DNA of 64,000 nucleotides from Streptomycetaceae bacterium (GTDB lineage: Bacteria > Actinomycetota > Actinomycetes > Nanopelagicales > Nanopelagicaceae). Shown here piece by piece: positions 36,398 through 45,177 of the stretch. Position 1 is the first letter of the stretch, and the number at the start of each line of letters is the position of its first letter. The notes beneath the pieces were generated by a model. The model searched no databases. It worked only from the letters and a program-made list of their open reading frames with translations, and was not told the origin of the DNA. The stretch is taken from NCBI GenBank assembly GCA_027490815.1, contig JAIXXJ010000021.1, forward strand, positions 1 through 64,000. The letters are read 5' to 3'. A program made the translations under genes and the position numbers.

Positions 36398-37599
36398 GTA
36401 ATCTGCAGAAGGCATTAGAGGCATTTAAACGTGGCGAGATGATCATAGTTGTAGATGATGAGAACCGCGAAAACGAGGGTGATTTGATGATGTTGGCTGA
36501 GAAGGCAACATCAAAGAGCGTTGGATTTATGGTGCGCCACACCACTGGAATTTTGTGTGTTGCGATGCAAGAAACACGTGCTCGCAAACTTGGATTACCA
36601 CTTATGGTCGAGGATAATCAGGACTCAAAGAAAACGGCATTTACCGTAAGCGTTGATGTAAAGAAGAATGTGACAACGGGAGTCAGTGCGCAAGAGCGCG
36701 CAAACACAGTTGTTGCATTGGCATCACATGATTCAGTAGCAACTGATTTCATTAGACCAGGACATGTTTTTCCACTGATAGCAGTCGAAGGTGGATTAAA
36801 GGTTCGAAGAGGTCACACTGAAGCAGGAATTGCTTTGACTCAATTAGTTGGAGCGCAACCCTTGTGTCTACTGTCTGAAATTGTTAATGAAGATGGCTCC
36901 ATGGCACGTGGTCAATCGCTAAAAGATTTTGCAACCACCCATGGTCTTTTAACGATTTCAATTGAGGAGCTATCCCAACAAGATATTCCAGATGATAAGC
37001 ATGATGGAGAGAATTCTGCAGGATTTACTTTTGAATGGGCGCAGCTGCCCTTGCGCAATCAGGCTTGGCAGGTTGCGACATTTCCAGCCTTAAATCAACG
37101 TGAGCATGCAGTTATTAAGTTTGGATCTAAGGGTGCAAATCCATTGGTTCGTATTCATAGCGAATGCTTTACTGGTGATGTTTTGCATTCACAAAGATGT
37201 GACTGTGGAGATCAGTTAGAGCTTTCTATCTCGTTAATTGAGGCTAGCGGTTCTGGGTACATCATTTACTTACGCAATCACGAAGGACGTGGAATTGGTT
37301 TGCGTGAGAAGATCAAGGCCTATCAACTACAGGATCAGGGGATGGATACCGTCGAGGCAAATATTGCCTTGGGTCATCAAGTTGATGCACGTAAGTGGAA
37401 CGATGCAGTTGCAATAGTTAAAAACCTAGGACTGAAATCTCTTACTCTTTTAACCAATAATCCAGACAAAGTTGCAGCAATTGAAGATGCTGGCATTATC
37501 TGTATTCAGCAGCATTTAATTGTTCCAGTCAATGAATTTAATGAAAAATACATTGCAACAAAGCAAAACAAATTGGGACATAATCAAGGGAGTAAATAA
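36394..37599 (+). CDS. ribBA: Bifunctional DHBP synthase / GTP cyclohydrolase II RibBA
   Basis: 401 residues. The N-terminal half is DHBP synthase (D-D-E-N-R-E-N-E-G-D, and R-R-G-H-T-E-A). The C-terminal half is GTP cyclohydrolase II with zinc cysteines in S-E-C-F-T-G-D-V and R-C-D-C-G, followed by N-H-E-G-R-G-I-G-L. It supplies both branches of riboflavin synthesis. The GTG start overlaps the ribE stop by four bases. Confidence 0.96.
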   Translation: MSNLQKALEAFKRGEMIIVVDDENRENEGDLMMLAEKATSKSVGFMVRHTTGILCVAMQETRARKLGLPLMVEDNQDSKKTAFTVSVDVKKNVTTGVSAQERANTVVALASHDSVATDFIRPGHVFPLIAVEGGLKVRRGHTEAGIALTQLVGAQPLCLLSEIVNEDGSMARGQSLKDFATTHGLLTISIEELSQQDIPDDKHDGENSAGFTFEWAQLPLRNQAWQVATFPALNQREHAVIKFGSKGANPLVRIHSECFTGDVLHSQRCDCGDQLELSISLIEASGSGYIIYLRNHEGRGIGLREKIKAYQLQDQGMDTVEANIALGHQVDARKWNDAVAIVKNLGLKSLTLLTNNPDKVAAIEDAGIICIQQHLIVPVNEFNEKYIATKQNKLGHNQGSK

Positions 37600-38067
37600 A
37601 TGGCAGGCAATTCACCACAGATCAAGGTTAGATCTTTGCCTCATGCAAAAGTTGCAATCATCTCTTCGTCTTGGCATTTAGATCTGTGTAATGAGCTAAT
37701 TTCAGGCGCGCAAAGAGCATTGGCCGAAGCATCAATTGCTAAAATAGAAACGATCTATGTGCCTGGATCATTTGAGATCCCACTTGCATCACAGATGGCA
37801 TTTGAAAAAGGCTTTGACGCAGTTGTTGCTGTTGGACTTGTCCTAAAAGGTGAAACACCACATTTTGATTATGTATGCCAGGGCGTTACACAGGGCATTT
37901 TAGATGTCAGCCTCAAGTTTTCTAAGCCAATTGGATTTGGTGTGCTCATGTGCAATGACATGGAGCAAGCAATTGCGCGATCCGGAGTATCAGGTAGCAA
38001 AGAGGACAAAGGTTATGACAGTGCTATTGCAGCCATCGAACTATTGAATTTAAGCCACAAGAATTGA
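37600..38067 (+). CDS. ribH: 6,7-dimethyl-8-ribityllumazine synthase
   Basis: 155-residue lumazine synthase, the penultimate riboflavin enzyme, forming hollow oligomers. P-G-S-F-E-I-P and G-E-T-P-H-F-D-Y-V carry the substrate-binding residues. The start abuts the ribBA stop. It closes the FMN-controlled operon; the RibF kinase is not here. The 176-base gap downstream has no clear terminator. Confidence 0.96.
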   Translation: MAGNSPQIKVRSLPHAKVAIISSSWHLDLCNELISGAQRALAEASIAKIETIYVPGSFEIPLASQMAFEKGFDAVVAVGLVLKGETPHFDYVCQGVTQGILDVSLKFSKPIGFGVLMCNDMEQAIARSGVSGSKEDKGYDSAIAAIELLNLSHKN

Positions 38068-38231
38068 TCGTTTGGAAAGCCCCATTTGACTGTGATGTTC
38101 ACAACTTCTGGTCGAGCCATATCTGCAACTGGCCTTAACTTCCGATAGTTCTTAATCCCGGCACGGGGGCGGGGCGTGATTTATTGAAGTTTCGGCGCCA
38201 TAGATTGTTAAAAGACTGGTCTACCTATAGT

Positions 38232-38237
38232 TAAGAT
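38232..38237 (+). promoter_or_regulatory. -10 box TAAGAT before the citrate synthase gene
   Basis: TAAGAT ends 6 nt before the ATG at 38244; a possible alternative -10 TATAGT lies at 38226-38231, with TTGTTA further upstream at 38205. Predicted leaderless mRNA. Confidence 0.5.
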
Positions 38238-38243
38238 TGCGGC

Positions 38244-39374
38244 ATGAGTGAATTCAAGCCTAAAAAGTCGGTAGCCCTCTCAGGAGTTCCAGCAGGAAGC
38301 ACCGGATTAAGTTCAGTCGGCCAAGGAGATCTTCACTACCGTGGATATTCCATCAAAGATTTGGCAACACACTGCCAATTCGAAGAGGTCGCATTTTTAT
38401 TAGTTCATGGCGAACTTCCAAATCAAAAGCAATTAGATGGTTACAAAGTAAAACTCAAAGGATTGCGCGGACTTTCACCAGCTGTTAAAACAGTCCTTGA
38501 ACAAATTCCTGCATCAGCACATGCAATGGATGTTTTGCGTACTGCATTTTCAGCAGTTGGCGCAGTTAACCCAGAATCAACTAAGCACACTGAGACAGAG
38601 GCGCGAGATATTGCCGATTCAATGCTGGCAAAGACTGGATCAATTCTTGGATACTGGCATCACTTTGCAAACAACGGCAAGAAGATTGAAGTTGAAACAG
38701 ATGATGATTCAATCGGTGCTCACTTTTTACATCTTTTGCATGGAGAAAAGCCAAGTGCACTGTGGGAAAAAGCAATGCACATTTCATTGGTTCTTTACGC
38801 CGAGCATGAATTCAATGCATCAACATTTACAAGTCGAGTAATTGCCGGCACAGGTGCAGACATTTACTCATGTGTAACCGGTGCTATCGGTGCCCTAAGT
38901 GGACCAAAGCATGGCGGTGCAAACGAGGTGGCACTTGAGATTCAGCAGCGCTATTCAACAGCTGATGAAGCTGAGGCAGATATCCGAAAGCGCGTAGAAA
39001 ACAAAGAAGTAGTTATTGGGTTTGGTCACCCTGTATACACAGTTTCTGATCCTCGTAATGAAATCGTAAAGATCATTACAAAAGAGCTTGCAGTAGCTGC
39101 AGGTAAGTCCAATGATTATGAGATTGCAGAGCGAATTGAATCTGTGATGTGGGAAGTTAAGAAAATGTTCCCGAACGTAGACTGGTTCTCAGCAGTTGCT
39201 TATGATTCTATGAAGATTCCAGTTAACTATTTCACTCCGATATTTGTGATGTCGAGAATCTCTGGATGGACTTCTCACGTTATCGAACAGCGAAATGATG
39301 GAAAAATTATTCGTCCAACCGCGCTCTATGTGGGGCCTGAGGATAAAGCCTTCATTTCAATCGACAAGCGGTAG
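38244..39374 (+). CDS. Citrate synthase / 2-methylcitrate synthase family
   Basis: 376-residue type II-like citrate synthase. The catalytic histidines and aspartate sit in [18 protein letters not shown] and the later D-W-F-S-A-V segment. The short length, and [11 protein letters not shown] at the start, resemble the subgroup containing 2-methylcitrate synthases, but no prpB/prpD partners are near. It may be the TCA-cycle enzyme of this organism; the two roles cannot be separated from sequence alone. Confidence 0.88.
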   Translation: MSEFKPKKSVALSGVPAGSTGLSSVGQGDLHYRGYSIKDLATHCQFEEVAFLLVHGELPNQKQLDGYKVKLKGLRGLSPAVKTVLEQIPASAHAMDVLRTAFSAVGAVNPESTKHTETEARDIADSMLAKTGSILGYWHHFANNGKKIEVETDDDSIGAHFLHLLHGEKPSALWEKAMHISLVLYAEHEFNASTFTSRVIAGTGADIYSCVTGAIGALSGPKHGGANEVALEIQQRYSTADEAEADIRKRVENKEVVIGFGHPVYTVSDPRNEIVKIITKELAVAAGKSNDYEIAERIESVMWEVKKMFPNVDWFSAVAYDSMKIPVNYFTPIFVMSRISGWTSHVIEQRNDGKIIRPTALYVGPEDKAFISIDKR

Positions 39375-39384
39375 ATCTGCATGA

Positions 39385-41382
39385 ATGAGTGACATGTCAG
39401 CAAAAGTGCGCAAAGCACTTGATGTCGCTATAGATGCAATCGGTGGTTCGGCGCGCGAAGGCCAAATTGAAATGGCTGAAGCGGTTGCCAATGCCCTAAC
39501 AAATCGCCACCATTTAATGGTTCAAGCCGGCACCGGCACTGGAAAATCTCTAGCCTATTTAGTTCCAGGAATTGTTCATGGGCGAAAAGTATTGGTCGCA
39601 ACAGCAACTCTTGCACTTCAACGCCAACTTGTAGATCGCGATTTACCCGCAGTCGTTCCTGCACTTGAAAAAGAGCTTGGTCGCGAGATCACTTTTGCTA
39701 TTTACAAAGGTATTGGCAACTACGTTTGTCTTCAAAAAATGAATAGCGAAGAGATCGATCCGGATGCAGAGCTAGTGATGGACGTTTCATCCTTAGAAAA
39801 GGATGCAAAACAACTGATCACCTGGGCAAAAACCCCAGGAGTTAGCGGTGATCGAGATGATGCACCAGATGTAGATCGCAGAGTGTGGGCAGCAAACAGC
39901 GTCTCAGGGCGCGAATGCGTGGGTGCTGATGTCTGTGCCTTTGGGTCCAAATGTTTTGCTGCAAATGCAAAAGCTAAAGCTCAGCTAGCAGATATTGTCG
40001 TTACAAACCACACGCTACTTGCAATTGAAATCGTTGACTCACATCCAATTTTGCCTGAGCGTGATTGTGTGATCTTGGATGAGGCACATGAGTTCATGGA
40101 TCGAGCTACTCAAGCCGTTACAGATGAGTTGACATCAAATAGGGTTCTGCGAGCTGCTGCAATGGCAAGAAAATTTATGCCAGGCAAGCTTTCTGACTCA
40201 TTTCATAAAGCTGCCAATGATTTTCATGAGGCGATGGTTGATTATGGTGAATCAATAAAGCTGGATTCCACACCTGCATCTAGGCTAGAAGAGATACCGC
40301 AGTCATTAGTGGCTCCCATTCGCAAGGTTCTAGAGAGTGCCAAAGCGATTACTGCTTTTCTTTCAGCAGATGATGAAATTATTGATACAGATGCTTTAGC
40401 AGAGCGAGCCCGAGTAAAAGGGGCGGTCAATGAAATAGGCACAACGGCTGCAACAGTTCTTAAAATGGGTGATGGTTTAGTGCTTTGGTATGAACCAACA
40501 TATTCCACGCTTTATCTAGCACCGTTATCAGTATCAGAGGTCTTACGTGAGAACTTATTAACAAAAACACCTGTTATCGCCACATCTGCCACCTTAACGG
40601 TGGGTAAAGGCTTTGATTCGATGGCCAAAAGTATCGGCTTTCTCATTGGCGGAGAGTTGAATACAGATCTAAGCGATGATGAAATAGATCCTGGCAATCT
40701 TCAAATGCTAGATGTTGGATCACCTTTTGATTTTGCTAACCAAGGTGTCCTATACATGCCTAAACATTTACCAGAGCCCGGCAGAGATGGTCCAAGCCAA
40801 GAAGTTTTAACAGAGCTTGGCGAATTAATCGATGCGGCAGGTGGTCGAACTCTTGCCTTGTTTTCTTCATGGAGAGGCGTTGAAGCAGCAGATGCTCATC
40901 TTCGAAAAGTACTTGCTGAGCTTCCCATAAAGATTATTACGCAAAAACGCGGAGATGCAGTTGGGCCGCTTGTTGCACGATTTGCAAAAGATGAAACATC
41001 TATTTTGCTCGGAACAATGTCGCTATGGCAGGGCGTTGATGTTCCCGGAAGTAGTTGTATTTTGGTTGCAATCGATCGGATTCCTTTTCCTCGTCCCGAT
41101 GAACCCGTTATGAGTGCCAGAGCTGCTCAAGCAGATGCGGCCGGAGGTAGCGGTTTTATGCAGGTCTCTCTTCCAAGGGCTGCTTTGTTATTAGCCCAAG
41201 GGACCGGTCGGTTGATTCGAAGTGAAAAAGATAGGGGAGTTGTTGCGATTTTGGATTCACGAATTGTTACAAAGCGCTACGGAAGTACGCTGCTTAACTC
41301 TATGCCGCCACTCTGGAGAACCTCAGACTCTGAGGTTGTTAGAGATTCATTGCGCAGACTTGCACAGAGCGTGAAAGACTAG
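39385..41382 (+). CDS. dinG: DinG/XPD-family ATP-dependent helicase
   Basis: 665-residue superfamily 2 helicase. Walker A A-G-T-G-T-G-K-S is near residue 50 and the DEAH box D-E-A-H-E near residue 231. Between them lie the iron-sulfur cluster cysteines (Y-V-C and the E-C-x4-D-V-C-x4-K-C group, about 114-194). Motif VI is in Q-G-T-G-R-L-I-R. It unwinds DNA 5'-3' during repair or recombination. No LexA box is seen upstream here. Four bases separate it from the TetR gene. Confidence 0.93.
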   Translation: MSDMSAKVRKALDVAIDAIGGSAREGQIEMAEAVANALTNRHHLMVQAGTGTGKSLAYLVPGIVHGRKVLVATATLALQRQLVDRDLPAVVPALEKELGREITFAIYKGIGNYVCLQKMNSEEIDPDAELVMDVSSLEKDAKQLITWAKTPGVSGDRDDAPDVDRRVWAANSVSGRECVGADVCAFGSKCFAANAKAKAQLADIVVTNHTLLAIEIVDSHPILPERDCVILDEAHEFMDRATQAVTDELTSNRVLRAAAMARKFMPGKLSDSFHKAANDFHEAMVDYGESIKLDSTPASRLEEIPQSLVAPIRKVLESAKAITAFLSADDEIIDTDALAERARVKGAVNEIGTTAATVLKMGDGLVLWYEPTYSTLYLAPLSVSEVLRENLLTKTPVIATSATLTVGKGFDSMAKSIGFLIGGELNTDLSDDEIDPGNLQMLDVGSPFDFANQGVLYMPKHLPEPGRDGPSQEVLTELGELIDAAGGRTLALFSSWRGVEAADAHLRKVLAELPIKIITQKRGDAVGPLVARFAKDETSILLGTMSLWQGVDVPGSSCILVAIDRIPFPRPDEPVMSARAAQADAAGGSGFMQVSLPRAALLLAQGTGRLIRSEKDRGVVAILDSRIVTKRYGSTLLNSMPPLWRTSDSEVVRDSLRRLAQSVKD

Positions 41383-41386
41383 GCGT

Positions 41387-41965
41387 ATGCCACGCATTGA
41401 AACACAGACATTGGCCCAGCATCGAGACTGGCGCCGGGGCCAACTCATTGAAGCTGCAGCAAGCATTGCCATGCAATCAGGTGGCCAAGCTGTCACCGTT
41501 GCCGCTGTTGCCCAACGCGCAGGACTTTCTAGAACTTCTGTGTATGAATATTTCGCAAGTAGCGCAGATCTAGTCGCCGACTTAGTTATCGATGAACTCA
41601 ATGGATTTTCTGATTATTTAACGAAGGAAATTGCCCAGGCTAACTCTGCAAGCAACAGCATTGAACTTTGGATTAAGGGAGCACTTACATATATTGCAGA
41701 TGGTCGCCATTTGCTTGCAAAGGCTCTTAATGCAACAACGCTCCCACAAGAGCGTGCACACCAAATTAGAGTTGCCCACCGTGCTCTTTTGGCGCCGCTG
41801 ATTGACTCACTGGAAAAACTTCAGGTTCAAGATGTCCAACAAGCATTAGCTTTTATTCAGGCTGTTACAGATGTTTCAACAAAGAGAATTGAAGCCGGCC
41901 ATGATGCACAGGTTGAGATCGAAAAAGCTACAGCTTTTTGCATCAATGGCCTAACTTCAATTTAA
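41387..41965 (+). CDS. TetR/AcrR-family transcriptional regulator
   Basis: 192 residues with an N-terminal helix-turn-helix (about 30-65; V-A-A-V-A-Q-R-A-G-L-S-R-T-S-V-Y-E-Y-F) and a ligand-binding helical C-terminus. Effector and targets are unknown. It is probably co-transcribed with dinG. Its stop is two bases from the end of the convergent secreted-protein gene. Confidence 0.88.
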   Translation: MPRIETQTLAQHRDWRRGQLIEAAASIAMQSGGQAVTVAAVAQRAGLSRTSVYEYFASSADLVADLVIDELNGFSDYLTKEIAQANSASNSIELWIKGALTYIADGRHLLAKALNATTLPQERAHQIRVAHRALLAPLIDSLEKLQVQDVQQALAFIQAVTDVSTKRIEAGHDAQVEIEKATAFCINGLTSI

Positions 41966-41967
41966 AC

Positions 41968-42627
41968 TTACTTACTTGTAAGCGAGTACGATCCCATGAA
42001 TGGTGCGTAGACATCGGTTTTACCCGCAGCTTTCGCAAGCACAGTGCACGTACCTTTGTTAACAGTGATAGTTGTTTGTTTTAGTGAGCAAGTTCCCGCT
42101 ACTGCATAAGTAATTGGCTCTCCAACATTTGTTGTAGCCGGAAACTTTAACTTTTTACCGGTTTTTATTGAAGCTGGAACTTTAAACGCACCTAATGTCT
42201 GTTCTTGAGTCAGTGATTTGAATGTGAGTGGGATGAACTGGTCTTCTGAAAAATCTGCTGGAACCGTGTGGTCATAACGCAAGAAGGCTCCACAAGAGGA
42301 GATCGTGCAGTCGACAGTAGTTGTTCCTGATGTAAAGGTTGAGGTCGGCTTAAAGACAATTTTTGCCGTTGGCACAAAGGATGCACCTCGCATAGTCGAG
42401 ATCCAGAGTTCGGCCGCTTTGTTGCAAATGGTCGGTCTTACTCCCTCCGGTGCTTGTAGACACTGTTGAATATAGAGTCCACCTTTTGTTGGAAACTTAG
42501 AAAGGGTTACGTCAACGAGAATTTCAGCTGAAGAGATTTTGCCGACAAAACCAACCTCAGCGGCTTGAGCGTGTGGTGCTGACAAAATTGAGGCTACTAG
42601 GGCAAAAACTATAGATATTTTTTTCAC
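41968..42627 (-). CDS. Secreted Ig-like protein A (heme/corrinoid-type uptake locus)
   Basis: 219-residue protein with a Sec signal peptide (about 1-22, ending A-Q-A-A). The first module (about 25-137) has two cysteine pairs in the pattern L-Y-x2-Q-C...P-T-I-C and V-D-C-T-x2-S-C, plus L-W-I-S, R-Y-D-H and I-P-L-T-F-K. This pattern is shared with the neighbouring 173-residue protein. A second small module (about 150-215) has G-T-C...G-T-C-T-V and resembles bacterial Ig-like surface repeats. GTG start with strong AAGGAG upstream. Probably a cell-surface or soluble ligand-binding protein; the ligand is unknown. Confidence 0.75.
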   Translation of the reverse strand: MKKISIVFALVASILSAPHAQAAEVGFVGKISSAEILVDVTLSKFPTKGGLYIQQCLQAPEGVRPTICNKAAELWISTMRGASFVPTAKIVFKPTSTFTSGTTTVDCTISSCGAFLRYDHTVPADFSEDQFIPLTFKSLTQEQTLGAFKVPASIKTGKKLKFPATTNVGEPITYAVAGTCSLKQTTITVNKGTCTVLAKAAGKTDVYAPFMGSYSLTSK

Positions 42628-42681
42628 TTATTCTCCTTGTTGCTGCTTGTGATTGATTTGTCTTGAATCTAGTTGTGTAAT

Positions 42682-43203
42682 TTATTTTGAAAGATTATTT
42701 AGTTTTTTCGCTGCTTTAATCTTGATAGGTAGGTACAAGTCATAACTTCGATCTGAACCTCTTAAGTGATCAGCACGAACAGTGATGGCACATTTGACCT
42801 TGGTGCAGTCAAACTTTCCAATTTTTCTTGAGATCAGAACCTGCTCTGAAAAACTACCGTTTGCAAGAAAGGCTTTTGTTAGACCCTCTGCATAAGGAGG
42901 AGGATTAGAGGAGATCCAAATCGAGGACTCACTTACTCCCTCTTTATTTACCCCTCCACCGCACGGGGTTGGAAGTGAGCCTTTCTTTGGAACAACACAG
43001 AAAGCAAGGTAAAGACCAACGCTCTCATCAAAGTTACTTCCATTTACCGTAATCATTGAGCCAGAGATAGGTTGTGCATTCGAAACCTTGAGAACTTGAC
43101 CCTGCAGCCCGGTCACGGTGGTTGAAGAGTTAGCAAATGCGATAGATGGTGTGAGTGAGATGGATATCGCAATCAAAGTGGAGAGTGCAATCAATTTCTT
43201 CAT
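42682..43203 (-). CDS. Secreted Ig-like protein B, paralogue of protein A
   Basis: 173 residues from the ATG at 43203, with a signal peptide (about 1-24, M-K-K-L-I-A-L-S then A-F-A-N). One Ig-like module follows: I-T-V-N-G-S-N-F opening, then L-Y-L-A-F-C...P-T-P-C, S-S-I-W-I-S, F-D-C-T-x2-K-C, V-R-A-D-H and L-P-I-K-I. Two disulfides are likely. A longer frame (to 43773) is an antisense overlap with the importer gene and is rejected. From memory, similar modules occur in actinobacterial heme-uptake (HtaA-type) loci; this needs a profile search. It faces the importer across an 85-base divergent promoter region. Confidence 0.78.
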   Translation of the reverse strand: MKKLIALSTLIAISISLTPSIAFANSSTTVTGLQGQVLKVSNAQPISGSMITVNGSNFDESVGLYLAFCVVPKKGSLPTPCGGGVNKEGVSESSIWISSNPPPYAEGLTKAFLANGSFSEQVLISRKIGKFDCTKVKCAITVRADHLRGSDRSYDLYLPIKIKAAKKLNNLSK

Positions 43204-43276
43204 GAGCCCAAGTTTATGGTCAATCCCTCTTGGTCTTATCCGACAGGAGTTGAATGTATGTCGCACAAATTTTTGG

Positions 43277-43282
43277 CAGAAT
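43277..43282 (+). promoter_or_regulatory. -10 box CAGAAT before the importer lipoprotein gene
   Basis: CAGAAT ends 6 nt before the GTG at 43289. The same CAGAAT-GCGCA context precedes the parC start on the other strand. Confidence 0.45.
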
Positions 43283-43288
43283 GCGCAG

Positions 43289-44191
43289 GTGAAAAAAATC
43301 GCCCTATTACTTTCAACCTTATTGATTTCTGGGTGTGCTACCTCACAAAACTTGATGTATGAAAGTATTTCCGAGCAAGATGTAACTGGGATTTCGATAG
43401 AGGAAACTGCGACCTTCTCTGTCAGCCGTGTTGTTGTACTTGCTAATGGCGTTGCCGAAATCATGCTTGCCCTTAATGCCAAATCCATACTAGTGGGCCG
43501 TGATATTTCGAGTACTGAGAATTCTCTTAAAGATATTCCAGTTGTAACTTCAGGCCATCGGGTTATAAGTGAAAAAGTGATCGCATTAAAACCAGATCTT
43601 GTCATTATCGATGCATCGACTGGACCAAAGGCTGCAATCGAACAGATCCGATCTGCAAAAATCAAAGTGGTCCAAACCCCTGAAAGCTGGAGTTTGAAAG
43701 ACATTCCATCAAAAGTCTTAGCAGTTGGATCAGCTATTGGTGCGCCAATCTCGGCCCAACTCTTGGTGGACAAACTGACAAATCAAAAAACAATTAATCA
43801 AGTTAAAGGCAAGCCGAAGATAGCATTTCTATATTTACGTGGAACGTCAGCTGTTTATCTAATTGGCGGTCCAGGATCAGGGGCCGATTCATTGATTGAG
43901 GCAATCGGCGGAGTTGATGTGGGTGCCAAAAACCTACCACGAGCATTTAACACACTGACTGCAGAGAGTTTGGCTCAGCTCAACCCAGATATTTTATTGG
44001 TGATGACAAAGGGACTTGAATCAGTCGGCGGTATTGAGGGATTAGTAAAACTTCCGGGTGTTGCACAAAGTGTTGCAGGAAAAAGAAAAGCAATCATAAA
44101 CGTTGATGACTCGCTGCTGCTCTCTTTTGGTCCACGAAGTTATTCACTATTGCAGCAGCTGGCACTGTCAGTGGACAGAGTTAGTTCATGA
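43289..44191 (+). CDS. Substrate-binding lipoprotein of a heme/cobalamin/siderophore-class ABC importer
   Basis: 300 residues from GTG: signal peptide with lipobox L-I-S-G-C (Cys16), then a BtuF/FhuD-type two-lobe binding protein (V-V-x-L-A-N-G-V-A-E, P-D-L-V-I-I-D, L-N-P-D-I-L-L-V-M). It should capture a metal chelate outside the membrane and hand it to the permease encoded next. A much longer upstream frame overlaps the divergent gene and is rejected. The stop overlaps the permease ATG by four bases. Ligand is undetermined: heme is favoured by the neighbourhood, cobalamin by the need of NrdJ. Confidence 0.88.
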   Translation: MKKIALLLSTLLISGCATSQNLMYESISEQDVTGISIEETATFSVSRVVVLANGVAEIMLALNAKSILVGRDISSTENSLKDIPVVTSGHRVISEKVIALKPDLVIIDASTGPKAAIEQIRSAKIKVVQTPESWSLKDIPSKVLAVGSAIGAPISAQLLVDKLTNQKTINQVKGKPKIAFLYLRGTSAVYLIGGPGSGADSLIEAIGGVDVGAKNLPRAFNTLTAESLAQLNPDILLVMTKGLESVGGIEGLVKLPGVAQSVAGKRKAIINVDDSLLLSFGPRSYSLLQQLALSVDRVSS

Positions 44192-45177
44192 AGATAGGTA
44201 AGAGATCGTTTTTTGTTATTAATTTCTTGCTCGTAATTTTTGCTGGTTTGATTGCATTATCAGTTGGTCCAACAAAGATAGATGGGTTTTTCTCACAGTT
44301 AATCCAGCCAGGTAGTAATGAGATTTTGTGGCAGATTCGCTTTCCACGAGTTATAGCTGCTGTGATAGTTGGAGCCGCACTTGGTGTAGCGGGATTAATG
44401 GCACAGGGTGCAAGTAACAATGCCCTGGCTGAGCCATCGATCCTTGGTACTGCATCGGGTGCAGCACTGGGGGCAGTAATTGCGATTTTGTTGGGGTTGG
44501 CACAAGTTGGTTCTATCGCTGCGATTGTAAGCGGTGTTATTGGAGCCTTGCTTGCAACAACTCTTACTCTAAAAATTGCCTCACTACGTGGGAACTTGTC
44601 ATCCTTTGCACTGATCATTGTTGGTATCGCAGTGTCAGCGACTCTGACCGCACTCGTTGGATTAGCTTCGGCCATAATCACACAGCCAGATGCACGTTCA
44701 ATTTCTTTTTGGAACTTTGGATCATTAGCGCTGATCACCTATGAAAATCTTGCAGGAGTGATTGCAACAACTTTCATTGGGATGTTGATTGCCTGGAAAG
44801 TTGCACCAAATCTTGATCGCCTTTCCCTTGGAGATGAAACAGCTTTTCATCTAGGGGTTAACGTGACTAGAACGCGCTTGTTGGCATTAGTTGCTCTCTC
44901 ACTTCTAGCAGGAGGGGCGGTGAGCACTGTCGGGATTATCGCCTTCATAGGACTTGCAGCCCCACATATTGCTCGATTTATATACGGACCAAAACATAGG
45001 CTACTTGTAATTGAGAGCGCCTTGATTGGAAGTTTGATTCTTGTCATTGCAGATACATTGGCGCGAACTCTGGCTGCTCCCAATGAACTGTCAATTGGCT
45101 TACTAACTTCACTCCTGGGTGCACCTATTTTGGTTGCACTTGTTAGCTTTAGAAACAATGTTTGGCGTGTGCAATGA
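44188..45177 (+). CDS. ABC importer permease, BtuC/FecCD family
   Basis: 329-residue FecCD-type permease with about ten membrane helices. Conserved family segments include F-P-R-V-I-A-A-V-I-V-G-A-A-L-G near residue 51 and the G-x-I-x-F-I-G-L-x-x-P-H motif near residue 250 that contacts the ATPase. It transports the chelate captured by the lipoprotein. ATGA overlaps on both sides couple it to its partner genes. Confidence 0.93.
   Translation: MKIGKRSFFVINFLLVIFAGLIALSVGPTKIDGFFSQLIQPGSNEILWQIRFPRVIAAVIVGAALGVAGLMAQGASNNALAEPSILGTASGAALGAVIAILLGLAQVGSIAAIVSGVIGALLATTLTLKIASLRGNLSSFALIIVGIAVSATLTALVGLASAIITQPDARSISFWNFGSLALITYENLAGVIATTFIGMLIAWKVAPNLDRLSLGDETAFHLGVNVTRTRLLALVALSLLAGGAVSTVGIIAFIGLAAPHIARFIYGPKHRLLVIESALIGSLILVIADTLARTLAAPNELSIGLLTSLLGAPILVALVSFRNNVWRVQ

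Noticed and set aside
38068-38243. RNA gene or riboswitch in the gap after ribH
   Set aside because: The GC-rich piece at 38158-38180 has no convincing pairing and no known RNA motif; only the promoter of the next gene is supportable.
43118-43288. Upstream extension of the importer lipoprotein frame
   Set aside because: It would overlap the divergent gene and bury the signal peptide; GTG at 43289 has a -10 box 6 nt upstream and starts a typical lipoprotein signal.
43204-43773. Minus-strand extension of the secreted protein B frame to 363 residues
   Set aside because: The extra 190 residues are antisense to the importer lipoprotein gene and lack family features; the M-K-K signal peptide start at 43203 is clear.
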